A DNA stretch of 64,000 bases from Henricia sp. BOLD:AAB3569 (lineage: Eukaryota > Echinodermata > Asteroidea > Spinulosida > Echinasteridae), in contig JBBELK010001086.1 of the NCBI GenBank assembly GCA_037783545.1, positions 1 to 64,000 of the forward strand, read 5' to 3'. Made by a program: the position numbers and the translations under genes. Position 1 is the first letter of the stretch. Each line of letters begins with the position of its first letter. The notes under the pieces are model-generated. The model was not told the DNA's origin. It searched no databases and worked only from the letters and a program-made list of their open reading frames with translations. This document shows, piece after piece, positions 24,271 to 37,400 of the stretch.

Positions 24271-25155
24271 GGCGAAAGTCTGTCAATTTTTTAGGACAAG
24301 TGCGCAATATAGAGTGCTTGGAGCATGCAAAATTTGAAGTTCGTCGGAACATTTTTCGACCTCCAAATTTGCCGACGTTTGGACCACACTTTGACCAAAA
24401 TCCCGTCCCAAACTGGGCCGTGTCAACGACAGTCCGAAGTACTGAGCATGCGCACGAGTCAGGAGTACACCAAAGAGGTGTGTACAGACAGCCACAGGTT
24501 GCGGGAGCATCCAGGAAGCTCCAACCCCTTTTTTCCTTAAACTCTGAAATTTCTCTGCCATTTCCCGGCGAAAGTCTGTCAATTTTTTAGGACAAGTGCG
24601 CAATATAGAGTGCTTGGAGCATGCAAAATTTGAAGTTCGTCGGAACATTTGTCGACCTCCAAATTTGCCGACGTTTGGACCACACTTTGACCAAAATCCC
24701 GTCCCAAACTGGGCCGTGTCAACGACAGTCCGAAGTACTGAGCATGCGCACGAGTCAGGAGTACACCAAAGAGGTGTGTACAGACAGCCACAGGTTGCGG
24801 GAGCATCCATGAAGCTCCAACCCCTTTTTTCCTAAACTCTGAAATTTCTCTGCCATTTCCCGGCGAAAGTCTGTCAATTTTTTAGGACAAGTGCGCAATA
24901 TAGAGTGCTTGGAGCATGCAAAATTTGAAGTTCGTCGGAACATTTTTCGACCTCCAAATTTGCCGACGTTTGGACCACACTTTGACCAAAATCCCGTCCC
25001 AAACTGGGCCGTGTCAACGACAGTCCGAAGTACTGAGCATGCGCACGAGTCAGGAGTACACCAAAGAGGTGTGTACAGACAGCCACAGGTTGCGGGAGCA
25101 TCCAGGAAGCTCCAACCCCTTTTTTCCTAAACTCTGAAATTTCTCTGCCATTTCC
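24271..25155. repeat. Duplicated satellite trimer, second copy
   Basis: Second copy of 21615-22499. Similarity ends at CCATTTCCAGGCG at 25156, where the first copy has CCCGGCG. Confidence 0.8.
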
Positions 25156-26396
25156 AGGCGAAAGTCTGTCAATTTTTTAGGACAAGTGCGCAATATAGAG
25201 TGCTTGGAGCATGCAAAATTTGAAGTTCGTCGGAACATTTTTCGACCTCCAAATTTGCCGACGTTTGGACCACACTTTGACCAAAATCCCGTCCCAAACT
25301 GGGCCGTGTCAACGACAGTCCGAAGTACTGAGCATGCGCACGAGTCAGGAGTACACCAAAGAGGTGTGTACAGACAGCCACAGGTTGCAGGAGCATCCAG
25401 GTAGCTCCAACCCCTTTTTTCCTAAACTCTGAAATTTCTCTGCCATTTCCCGGCGAAAGTCTGTCAATTTTTTAGGACAAGTGCGCAATATAGAGTGCTT
25501 GGAGCATGCAAAATTTGAAGTTCGTCGGAACATTTTTCGACCTCCAAATTTGCCGACGTTTGGACCACACTTTGACCAAAATCCCGTCCCAAACTGGGCC
25601 GTGTCAACGACAGTCCGAAGTACTGAGCATGCGCACGAGTCAGGAGTACACCAAAGAGGTGTGTACAGACAGCCACAGGTTGCGGGAGCATCCAGGAAGC
25701 TCCAACCCCTTTTTTCCTAAACTCTGAAATTTCTCTGCCATTTCCCGGCGAAAGTCTGTCAATTTTTTAGGACAAGTGCGCAATATAGAGTGCTTGGAGC
25801 ATGCAAAATTTGAAGTTCGTCGGAACATTTTTCGACCTCCAAATTTGCCGACGTTTGGACCACACTTTGACCAAAATCCCGTCCCAAACTGGGCCGTGTC
25901 AACGACAGTCCGAAGTACTGAGCATGCGCACGAGTCAGGAGTACACCAAAGAGGTGTGTACAGACAGCCACAGGTTGCGGGAGCATCCAGGAAGCTCCAA
26001 CCCCTTTTTTCCTAAACTCTGACATTTCTCTGCCATTTCCCGGCGAAAGTCTGTCAATTTTTTAGGACAAGTGCGCAATATAGAGTGCTTGGAGCATGCA
26101 AAATTTGAAGTTCGTCGGAACATTTTTCGACCTCCAAATTTGCCGACGTTTGGACCACACTTTGACCAAAATCCCGTCCCAAACTGGGCCGTGTCAACGA
26201 CAGTCCGAAGTACTGAGCATGCGCACGAGTCAGGAGTACACCAAAGAGGTGTGTACAGACAGCCACAGGTTGCGGGAGCATCCAGGAAGCTCCAACCCCT
26301 TTTTTCCTAAACTCTGAAATTTCTCTGCCATTTCCCGGCGAAAGTCTGTCAATTTTTTAGGACAAGTGCGCAATATAGAGTGCTTGGAGCATGCAA

Positions 26397-28990
26397 AATT
26401 TGAAGTTCGTCGGAACATTTTTCGACCTCCAAATTTGCCGACGTTTGGACCACACTTTGACCAAAATCCCGTCCCAAACTGGGCCGTGTCAACGACAGTC
26501 CGAAGTACTGAGTATGCGCACGAGTCAGGAGTACACCAAAGAGGTGTGTACATACAGCCACAGGTTGCGGGAGCATCCAGGAAGCTCCAACCCCTTTTTT
26601 CCTAAACTCTGAAATTTCTCTGCCATTTCCCGGCGAAAGTCTGTCAATTTTTTAGGACAAGTGCGCAATATAGAGTGCTTGGAGCATGCAAAATTTGAAG
26701 TTCGTCGGAACATTTTTCGACCTCCAAATTTGCCGACGTTTGGACCACACTTTGACCAAAATCCCGTCCCAAACTGGGCCGTGTCAACGACAGTCCGAAG
26801 TACTGAGCATGCGCACGAGTCAGGAGTACACCAAAGAGGTGTGTACAGACAGCCACAGGTTGCGGGAGCATCCAGGAAGCTCCAACCCCTTTTTTCCTAA
26901 ACTCTGAAATTTCTCTGCCATTTCCCGGCGAAAGTCTGTCAATTTTTTAGGACAAGTGCGCAATATAGAGTGCTTGGAGCATGCAAAATTTGAAGTTCGT
27001 CGGAACATTTTTCGACCTCCAAATTTGCCGACGTTTGGACCACACTTTGACCAAAATCCCGTCCCAAACTGGGCCGTGTCAACGACAGTCCGAAGTACTG
27101 AGCATGCGCACGAGTCAGAAGTACACCAAAGAGGTGTGTACAGACAGCCACAGGTTGCGGGAGCATCCAGGAAGCTCCAACCCCTTTTTTCCTAAACTCT
27201 GAAATTTCTCTGCCATTTCCCGGCGAAAGTCTGTCAATTTTTTAGGACAAGTGCGCAATATAGAGTGCTTGGAGCATGCAAAATTTGAAGTTCGTCGGAA
27301 CATTTTTCGACCTCCAAATTTGCCGACGTTTGGACCACACTTTGACCAAAATCCCGTCCCAAACTGGGCCGTGTCAACGACAGTCCGAAGTACTGAGCAT
27401 GCGCACGAGTCAGGAGTACACCAAAGAGGTGTGTACAGACAGCCACAGGTTGCGGGAGCATCCAGGAAGCTCCAACCCCTTTTTTCCTAAACTCTGACAT
27501 TTCTCTGCCATTTCCCGGCGAAAGTCTGTCAATTTTTTAGGACAAGTGCGCAATATAGAGTGCTTGGAGCATGCACAATTTGAAGTTCGTCGGAACATTT
27601 TTCGACCTCCAAATTTGCCGACGTTTGGACCACACTTTGACCAAAATCCCGTCCCAAACTGGGCCGTGTCAACGACAGTCCGAAGTACTGAGTATGCGCA
27701 CGAGTCAGGAGTACACCAAAGAGGTGTGTACATACAGCCACAGGTTGCGGGAGCATCCAGGAAGCTCCAACCCCTTTTTTCCTAAACTCTGAAATTTCTC
27801 TGCCATTTCCCGGCGAAAGTCTGTCAATTTTTTAGGACAAGTGCGCAATATAGAGTGCTTGGAGCATGCAAAATTTGAAGTTCGTCGGAACATTTTTCGA
27901 CCTCCAAATTTGCCGACGTTTGGACCACACTTTGACCAAAATCCCGTCCCAAACTGGGCCGTGTCAACGACAGTCCGAAGTACTGAGCATGCGCACGAGT
28001 CAGGAGTACACCAAAGAGGTGTGTACAGACAGCCACAGGTTGCGGGAGCATCCAGGAAGCTCCAACCCCTTTTTTCCTAAACTCTGAAATTTCTCTGCCA
28101 TTTCCCGGCGAAAGTCTGTCAATTTTTTAGGACAAGTGCGCAATATAGAGTGCTTGGAGCATGCAAAATTTGAAGTTCGTCGGAACATTTTTCGACCTCC
28201 AAATTTGCCGACGTTTGGACCACACTTTGACCAAAATCCCGTCCCAAACTGGGCCGTGTCAACGACAGTCCGAAGTACTGAGCATGCGCACGAGTCAGAA
28301 GTACACCAAAGAGGTGTGTACAGACAGCCACAGGTTGCGGGAGCATCCAGGAAGCTCCAACCCCTTTTTTCCTAAACTCTGAAATTTCTCTGCCATTTCC
28401 CGGCGAAAGTCTGTCAATTTTTTAGGACAAGTGCGCAATATAGAGTGCTTGGAGCATGCAAAATTTGAAGTTCGTCGGAACATTTTTCGACCTCCAAATT
28501 TGCCGACGTTTGGACCACACTTTGACCAAAATCCCGTCCCAAACTGGGCCGTGTCAACGACAGTCCGAAGTACTGAGCATGCGCACGAGTCAGGAGTACA
28601 CCAAAGAGGTGTGTACAGACAGCCACAGGTTGCGGGAGCATCCAGGAAGCTCCAACCCCTTTTTTCCTAAACTCTGACATTTCTCTGCCATTTCCCGGCG
28701 AAAGTCTGTCAATTTTTTAGGACAAGTGCGCAATATAGAGTGCTTGGAGCATGCACAATTTGAAGTTCGTCGGAACATTTTTCGACCTCCAAATTTGCCG
28801 ACGTTTGGACCACACTTTGACCAAAATCCCGTCCCAAACTGGGCCGTGTCAACGACAGTCCGAAGTACTGAGTATGCGCACGAGTCAGGAGTACACCAAA
28901 GAGGTGTGTACATACAGCCACAGGTTGCGGGAGCATCCAGGAAGCTCCAACCCCTTTTTTCCTAAACTCTGAAATTTCTCTGCCATTTCC
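26397..28990. repeat. 4-mer higher-order repeat, 1180-bp period, about 2.2 copies
   Basis: The linked variants AGTATGCGC plus CATACAGCC (near 26511, 27691, 28871), GTCAGAAGT (near 27115 and 28295), CTGACATTT (near 27496 and 28676) and CACAATTT (near 27573 and 28753) recur every 1180 bp, or 4 x 295. The right edge is the CCAGGCG variant near 28990. This is a classic local tandem duplication of four monomers. Confidence 0.88.
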
Positions 28991-31430
28991 AGGCGAAAGT
29001 CTGTCAATTTTTTAGGACAAGTGCGCAATATAGAGTGCTTGGAGCATGCAAAATTTGAAGTTCGTCGGAACATTTTTCGACCTCCAAATTTGCCGACGTT
29101 TGGACCACACTTTGACCAAAATCCCGTCCCAAACTGGGCCGTGTCAACGACAGTCCGAAGTACTGAGCATGCGCACGAGTCAGGAGTACACCAAAGAGGT
29201 GTGTACAGACAGCCACAGGTTGCGGGAGCATCCAGGAAGCTCCAACCCCTTTTTTCCTAAACTCTGAAATTTCTCTGCCATTTCCCGGCGAAAGTCTGTC
29301 AATTTTTTAGGACAAGTGCGCAATATAGAGTGCTTGGAGCATGCAAAATTTGAAGTTCGTCGGAACATTTTTCGACCTCCAAATTTGCCGACGTTTGGAC
29401 CACACTTTGACCAAAATCCCGTCCCAAACTGGGCCGTGTCAACGACAGTCCGAAGTACTGAGCATGCGCACGAGTCAGGAGTACACCAAAGAGGTGTGTA
29501 CAGACAGCCACAGGTTGCGGGAGCATCCAGGAAGCTCCAACCCCTTTTTTCCTAAACTCTGAAATTTCTCTGCCATTTCCCGGCGAAAGTCTGTCAATTT
29601 TTTAGGACAAGTGCGCAATATAGAGTGCTTGGAGCATGCAAAATTTGAAGTTCGTCGGAACATTTTTCGACCTCCAAATTTGCCGACGTTTGGACCACAC
29701 TTTGACCAAAATCCCGTCCCAAACTGGGCCGTGTCAACGACAGTCCGAAGTACTGAGCATGCGCACGAGTCAGGAGTACACCAAAGAGGTGTGTACAGAC
29801 AGCCACAGGTTGCGGGAGCATCCAGGAAGCTCCAACCCCTTTTTTCCTAAACTCTGAAATTTCTCTGCCATTTCCCGGCGAAAGTCTGTCAATTTTTTAG
29901 GACAAGTGCGCAATATAGAGTGCTTGGAGCATGCAAAATTTGAAGTTCGTCGGAACATTTTTCGACCTCCAAATTTGCCGACGTTTGGACCACACTTTGA
30001 CCAAAATCCCGTCCCAAACTGGGCCGTGTCAACGACAGTCCGAAGTACTGAGCATGCGCACGAGTCAGGAGTACACCAAAGAGGTGTGTACAGACAGCCA
30101 CAGGTTGCGGGAGCATCCAGGAAGCTCCAACCCCTTTTTTCCTTAAACTCTGAAATTTCTCTGCCATTTCCCGGCGAAAGTCTGTCAATTTTTTAGGACA
30201 AGTGCGCAATATAGAGTGCTTGGAGCATGCAAAATTTGAAGTTCGTCGGAACATTTTTCGACCTCCAAATTTGCCGACGTTTGGACCACACTTTGACCAA
30301 AATCCCGTCCCAAACTGGGCCGTGTCAACGACAGTCCGAAGTACTGAGCATGCGCACGAGTCAGGAGTACACCAAAGAGGTGTGTACAGACAGCCACAGG
30401 TTGCGGGAGCATCCAGGAAGCTCCAACCCCTTTTTTCCTAAACTCTGAAATTTCTCTGCCATTTCCCGGCGAAAGTCTGTCAATTTTTTAGGACAAGTGC
30501 GCAATATAGAGTGCTTGGAGCATGCAAAATTTGAAGTTCGTCGGAACATTTTTCGACCTCCAAATTTGCCGACGTTTGGACCACACTTTGACCAAAATCC
30601 CGTCCCAAACTGGGCCGTGTCAACGACAGTCCGAAGTACTGAGCATGCGCACGAGTCAGGAGTACACCAAAGAGGTGTGTACAGACAGCCACAGGTTGCG
30701 GGAGCATCCAGGAAGCTCCAACCCCTTTTTTCCTAAACTCTGAAATTTCTCTGCCATTTCCAGGCGAAAGTCTGTCAATTTTTTAGGACAAGTGCGCAAT
30801 ATAGAGTGCTTGGAGCATGCAAAATTTGAAGTTCGTCGGAACATTTTTCGACCTCCAAATTTGCCGACGTTTGGACCACACTTTGACCAAAATCCCGTCC
30901 CAAACTGGGCCGTGTCAACGACAGTCCGAAGTACTGAGCATGCGCACGAGTCAGGAGTACACCAAAGAGGTGTGTACAGACAGCCACAGGTTGCGGGAGC
31001 ATCCAGGTAGCTCCAACCCCTTTTTTCCTAAACTCTGAAATTTCTCTGCCATTTCCCGGCGAAAGTCTGTCAATTTTTTAGGACAAGTGCGCAATATAGA
31101 GTGCTTGGAGCATGCAAAATTTGAAGTTCGTCGGAACATTTTTCGACCTCCAAATTTGCCGACGTTTGGACCACACTTTGACCAAAATCCCGTCCCAAAC
31201 TGGGCCGTGTCAACGACAGTCCGAAGTACTGAGCATGCGCACGAGTCAGGAGTACACCAAAGAGGTGTGTACAGACAGCCACAGGTTGCGGGAGCATCCA
31301 GGAAGCTCCAACCCCTTTTTTCCTAAACTCTGAAATTTCTCTGCCATTTCCCGGCGAAAGTCTGTCAATTTTTTAGGACAAGTGCGCAATATAGAGTGCT
31401 TGGAGCATGCAAAATTTGAAGTTCGTCGGA

Positions 31431-34400
31431 AAATTTTTCGACCTCCAAATTTGCCGACGTTTGGACCACACTTTGACCAAAATCCCGTCCCAAACTGGGC
31501 CGTGTCAACGACAGTCCGAAGTACTGAGCATGCGCACGAGTCAGGAGTACACCAAAGAGGTGTGTACAGACAGCCACAGGTTGCGGGAGCATCCAGGAAG
31601 CTCCAACCCCTTTTTTCCTAAACTCTGAAATTTCTCTGCCATTTCCCGGCGAAAGTCTGTCAATTTTTTAGGACAAGTGCGCAATATAGAGTGCTTGGAG
31701 CATGCAAAATTTGAAGTTCGTCGGAACATTTTTCGACCTCCAAATTTGCCGACGTTTGGGCCACACTTTGACCAAAATCCCGTCCCAAACTGGGCCGTGT
31801 CAACGACAGTCCGAAGTACTGAGCATGCGCACGAGTCAGGAGTACACCAAAAAGGTGTGTACAGACAGCCACAGGTTGCGGGAGCATCCAGGAAGCTCCA
31901 ACCCCTTTTTTCCTAAACTCTGAAATTTCTCTGCCATTTCCCGGCGAAAGTCTGTCAATTTTTTAGGACAAGTGCGCAATATAGAGTGCTTGGAGCATGC
32001 AAAATTTGAAGTTCGTCGGAACATTTTTCGACCTCCAAATTTGCCGACGTTTGGACCACACTTTGACCAAAATCCCGTCCCAAACTGGGCCGTGTCAACG
32101 ACAGTCCGAAGTACTGAGCATGCGCACGAGTCAGGAGTACACCAAAGAGGTGTGTACAGACAGCCACAGGTTGCGGGAGCATCCAGGAAGCTCCAACCCC
32201 TTTTTTCCTTAAACTCTGAAATTTCTCTGCCATTTCCCGGCGAAAGTCTGTCAATTGTTTAGGACAAGTGCGCAATATACAGTGCTTGGAGCATGCAAAA
32301 TTTGAAGTTCGTCGGAACATTTTTCGACCTCCAAATTTGCCGACGTTTGGACCACACTTTGACCAAAATCCCGTCCCAAACTGGGCCGTGTCAACGACAG
32401 TCCGAAGTACTGAGCATGCGCACGAGTCAGGAGTACACCAAAGAGGTGTGTACAGACAGCCACAGGTTGCGGGAGCATCCAGGAAGCTCCAACCCCTTTT
32501 TTCCTAAACTCTGAAATTTCTCTGCCATTTCCCGGCGAAAGTCTGTCAATTTTTTAGGACAAGTGCGCAATATAGAGTGCTTGGAGCATGCAAAATTTGA
32601 AGTTCGTCGGAACATTTTTCGACCTCCAAATTTGCCGACGTTTGGACCACACTTTGACCAAAATCCCGTCCCAAACTGGGCCGTGTCAACGACAGTCCGA
32701 AGTACTGAGCATGCGCACGAGTCAGGAGTACACCAAAGAGGTGTGTACAGACAGCCACAGGTTGCGGGAGCATCCAGGAAGCTCCAACCCCTTTTTTCCT
32801 AAACTCTGAAATTTCTCTGCCATTTCCCGGCGAAAGTCTGTCAATTTTTTAGGACAAGTGCGCAATATAGAGTGCTTGGAGCATGCAAAATTTGAAGTTC
32901 GTCGGAACATTTTTCGACCTCCAAAATTTGCCGACGTTTGGACCACACTTTGACCAAAATCCCGTCCCAAACTGGGCCGTGTCAACGACAGTCCGAAGTA
33001 CTGAGCATGCGCACGAGTCAGGAGTACACCAAAGAGGTGTGTACAGACAGCCACAGGTTGCGGGAGCATCCAGGTAGCTCCAACCCCTTTTTTCCTAAAC
33101 TCTGAAATTTCTCTGCCATTTCCCGGCGAAAGTCTGTCAATTTTTTAGGACAAGTGCGCAATATAGAGTGCTTGGAGCATGCAAAATTTGAAGTTCGTCG
33201 GAACATTTTTCGACCTCCAAATTTGCCGACGTTTGGACCACACTTTGACCAAAATCCCGTCCCAAACTGGGCCGTGTCAACGACAGTCCGAAGTACTGAG
33301 CATGCGCACGAGTCAGGAGTACACCAAAGAGGTGTGTACAGACAGCCACAGGTTGCGGGAGCATCCAGGAAGCTCCAACCCCTTTTTTTCCTAAACTCTG
33401 AAATTTCTCTGCCATTTCCCGGCGAAAGTCTGTCAATTTTTTAGGACAAGTGCGCAATATAGAGTGCTTGGAGCATGCAAAATTTGAAGTTCGTCGGAAC
33501 ATTTTTCGACCTCCAAATTTGCCGACGTTTGGACCACACTTTGACCAAAATCCCGTCCCAAACTGGGCCGTGTCAACGACAGTCCGAAGTACTGAGCATG
33601 CGCACGAGTCAGGAGTACACCAAAGAGGTGTGTACAGACAGCCACAGGTTGCGGGAGCATCCAGGAAGCTCCAACCCCTTTTTTCCTAAACTCTGAAATT
33701 TCTCTGCCATTTCCCGGCGAAAGTCTGTCAATTTTTTAGGACAAGTGCGCAATATAGAGTGCTTGGAGCATGCAAAATTTGAAGTTCGTCGGAACATTTT
33801 TCGACCTCCAAATTTGCCGACGTTTGGACCACACTTTGACCAAAATCCCGTCCCAAACTGGGCCGTGTCAACGACAGTCCGAAGTACTGAGCATGCGCAC
33901 GAGTCAGGAGTACACCAAAGAGGTGTGTACAGACAGCCACAGGTTGCGGGAGCATCCAGGAAGCTCCAACCCCTTTTTTCCTAAACTCTGAAATTTCTCT
34001 GCCATTTCCCGGCGAAAGTCTGTCAATTTTTTAGGACAAGTGCGCAATATAGAGTGCTTGGAGCATGCAAAATTTGAAGTTCGTCGGAACATTTTTCGAC
34101 CTCCAAATTTGCCGACGTTTGGACCACACTTTGACCAAAATCCCGTCCCAAACTGGGCCGTGTCAACGACAGTCCGAAGTACTGAGCATGCGCACGAGTC
34201 AGGAGTACACCAAAGAGGTGTGTACAGACAGCCACAGGTTGCGGGAGCATCCAGGAAGCTCCAACCCCTTTTTTCCTAAACTCTGAAATTTCTCTGCCAT
34301 TTCCCGGCGAAAGTCTGTCAATTTTTTAGGACAAGTGCGCAATATAGAGTGCTTGGAGCATGCAAAATTTGAAGTTCGTCGGAACATTTTTCGACCTCCA

Positions 34401-37400
34401 AATTTGCCGACGTTTGGACCACACTTTGACCAAAATCCCGTCCCAAACTGGGCCGTGTCAACGACAGTCCGAAGTACTGAGCATGCGCACGAGTCAGGAG
34501 TACACCAAAGAGGTGTGTACAGACAGCCACAGGTTGAGGGAGCATCCAGGAAGCTCCAACCCCTTTTTTTCCTAAACTCTGAAATTTCTCTGCCATTTCC
34601 CGGCGAAAGTCTGTCAATTTTTTAAGACAAGTGCGCAATATAGAGTGCTTGGAGCATGCAAAATTTGAAGTTCGTCGGAACATTTTTCGACCTCCAAATT
34701 TGCCGACGTTTGGACCACACTTTGACCAAAATCCCGTCCCAAACTGGGCCGTGTCAACGACAGTCCGAAGTACTGAGCATGCGCACGAGTCAGGAGTACA
34801 CCAAAGAGGTGTGTACAGACAGCCACAGGTTGCGGGAGCATCCAGGAAGCTCCAACCCCTTTTTTCCTAAACTCTAAAATGTCTCTGCCATTTCCCGGCG
34901 AAAGTCTGTAAATTTTTTAGGACAAGTGCGCAATATAGAGTGCTTGGAGCATGCCAAATTTGAAGTTCGTCGGAACATTTTTCGACCTCCAAATTTGCCG
35001 ACGTTTGGACCACACTTTGACCAAAATCCCGTCCCAAACTGGGCCGTGTCAACGACAGTCCGAAGTACTGAGCATGCGCACGAGTCAGGAGTACACCAAA
35101 GAGGTGTGTACAGACAGCCACAGGTTGCGGGAGCATCCAGGAAGCTCCAACCCCTTTTTTCCTAAACTCTGAAATTTCTCTGCCATTTCCCGGCGAAAGT
35201 CTGTCAATTTTTTAGGACAAGTGCGCAATATAGAGTGCTTGGAGCATGCAAAATTTGAAGTTCGTCGGAACATTTTTCGACCTCCAAATTTGCCGACGTT
35301 TGGACCACACTTTGACCAAAATCCCGTCCCAAACTGGGCCGTGTCAACGACAGTCCGAAGTACTGAGCATGCGCACGAGTCAGGAGTACACCAAAGAGGT
35401 GTGTACAGACAGCCACAGGTTGCGGGAGCATCCAGGAAGCTCCAACCCCTTTTTTCCTAAACTCTGAAATTTCTCTGCCATTTCCCGGCGAAAGTCTGTC
35501 AATTTTTTAGGACAAGTGCGCAATATAGAGTGCTTGGAGCATGCAAAATTTGAAGTTCGTCGGAACATTTTTCGACCTCCAAATTTGCCGACGTTTGGGC
35601 CACACTTTGACCAAAATCCCGTCCCAAACTGGGCCGTGTCAACGACAGTCCGAAGTACTGAGCATGCGCACGAGTCAGGAGTACACCAAAGAGGTGTGTA
35701 CAGACAGCCACAGGTTGCGGGAGCATCCAGGAAGCTCCAACCCCTTTTTTCCTAAACTCTGAAATTTCTCTGCCATTTCCCGGCGAAAGTCTGTCAATTT
35801 TTTAGGACAAGTGCGCAATATAGAGTGCTTGGAGCATGCAAAATTTGAAGTTCGTCGGAACATTTTTCGACCTCCAAATTTGCCGACGTTTGGACCACAC
35901 TTTGACCAAAATCCCGTCCCAAACTGGGCCGTGTCAACGACAGTCCGAAGTACTGAGCATGCGCACGAGTCAGGAGTACACCAAAGAGGTGTGTACAGAC
36001 AGCCACAGGTTGCGGGAGCATCCAGGAAGCTCCAACCCCTTTTTTCCTTAAACTCTGAAATTTCTCTGCCATTTCCCGGCGAAAGTCTGTCAATTGTTTA
36101 GGACAAGTGCGCAATATACAGTGCTTGGAGCATGCAAAATTTGAAGTTCGTCGGAACATTTTTCGACCTCCAAATTTGCCGACGTTTGGACCACACTTTG
36201 ACCAAAATCCCGTCCCAAACTGGGCCGTGTCAACGACAGTCCGAAGTACTGAGCATGCGCACGAGTCAGGAGTACACCAAAGAGGTGTGTACAGACAGCC
36301 ACAGGTTGCGGGAGCATCCAGGAAGCTCCAACCCCTTTTTTCCTAAACTCTGAAATTTCTCTGCCATTTCCCGGCGAAAGTCTGTCAATTTTTTAGGACA
36401 AGTGCGCAATATAGAGTGCTTGGAGCATGCAAAATTTGAAGTTCGTCGGAACATTTTTCGACCTCCAAATTTGCCGACGTTTGGACCACACTTTGACCAA
36501 AATCCCGTCCCAAACTGGGCCGTGTCAACGACAGTCCGAAGTACTGAGCATGCGCACGAGTCAGGAGTACACCAAAGAGGTGTGTACAGACAGCCACAGG
36601 TTGCGGGAGCATCCAGGAAGCTCCAACCCCTTTTTTCCTAAACTCTGAAATTTCTCTGCCATTTCCCGGCGAAAGTCTGTCAATTTTTTAGGACAAGTGC
36701 GCAATATAGAGTGCTTGGAGCATGCAAAATTTGAAGTTCGTCGGAACATTTTTCGACCTCCAAAATTTGCCGACGTTTGGACCACACTTTGACCAAAATC
36801 CCGTCCCAAACTGGGCCGTGTCAACGACAGTCCGAAGTACTGAGCATGCGCACGAGTCAGGAGTACACCAAAGAGGTGTGTACAGACAGCCACAGGTTGC
36901 GGGAGCATCCAGGTAGCTCCAACCCCTTTTTTCCTAAACTCTGAAATTTCTCTGCCATTTCCCGGCGAAAGTCTGTCAATTTTTTAGGACAAGTGCGCAA
37001 TATAGAGTGCTTGGAGCATGCAAAATTTGAAGTTCGTCGGAACATTTTTCGACCTCCAAATTTGCCGACGTTTGGACCACACTTTGACCAAAATCCCGTC
37101 CCAAACTGGGCCGTGTCAACGACAGTCCGAAGTACTGAGCATGCGCACGAGTCAGGAGTACACCAAAGAGGTGTGTACAGACAGCCACAGGTTGCGGGAG
37201 CATCCAGGAAGCTCCAACCCCTTTTTTTCCTAAACTCTGAAATTTCTCTGCCATTTCCCGGCGAAAGTCTGTCAATTTTTTAGGACAAGTGCGCAATATA
37301 GAGTGCTTGGAGCATGCAAAATTTGAAGTTCGTCGGAACATTTTTCGACCTCCAAATTTGCCGACGTTTGGACCACACTTTGACCAAAATCCCGTCCCAA

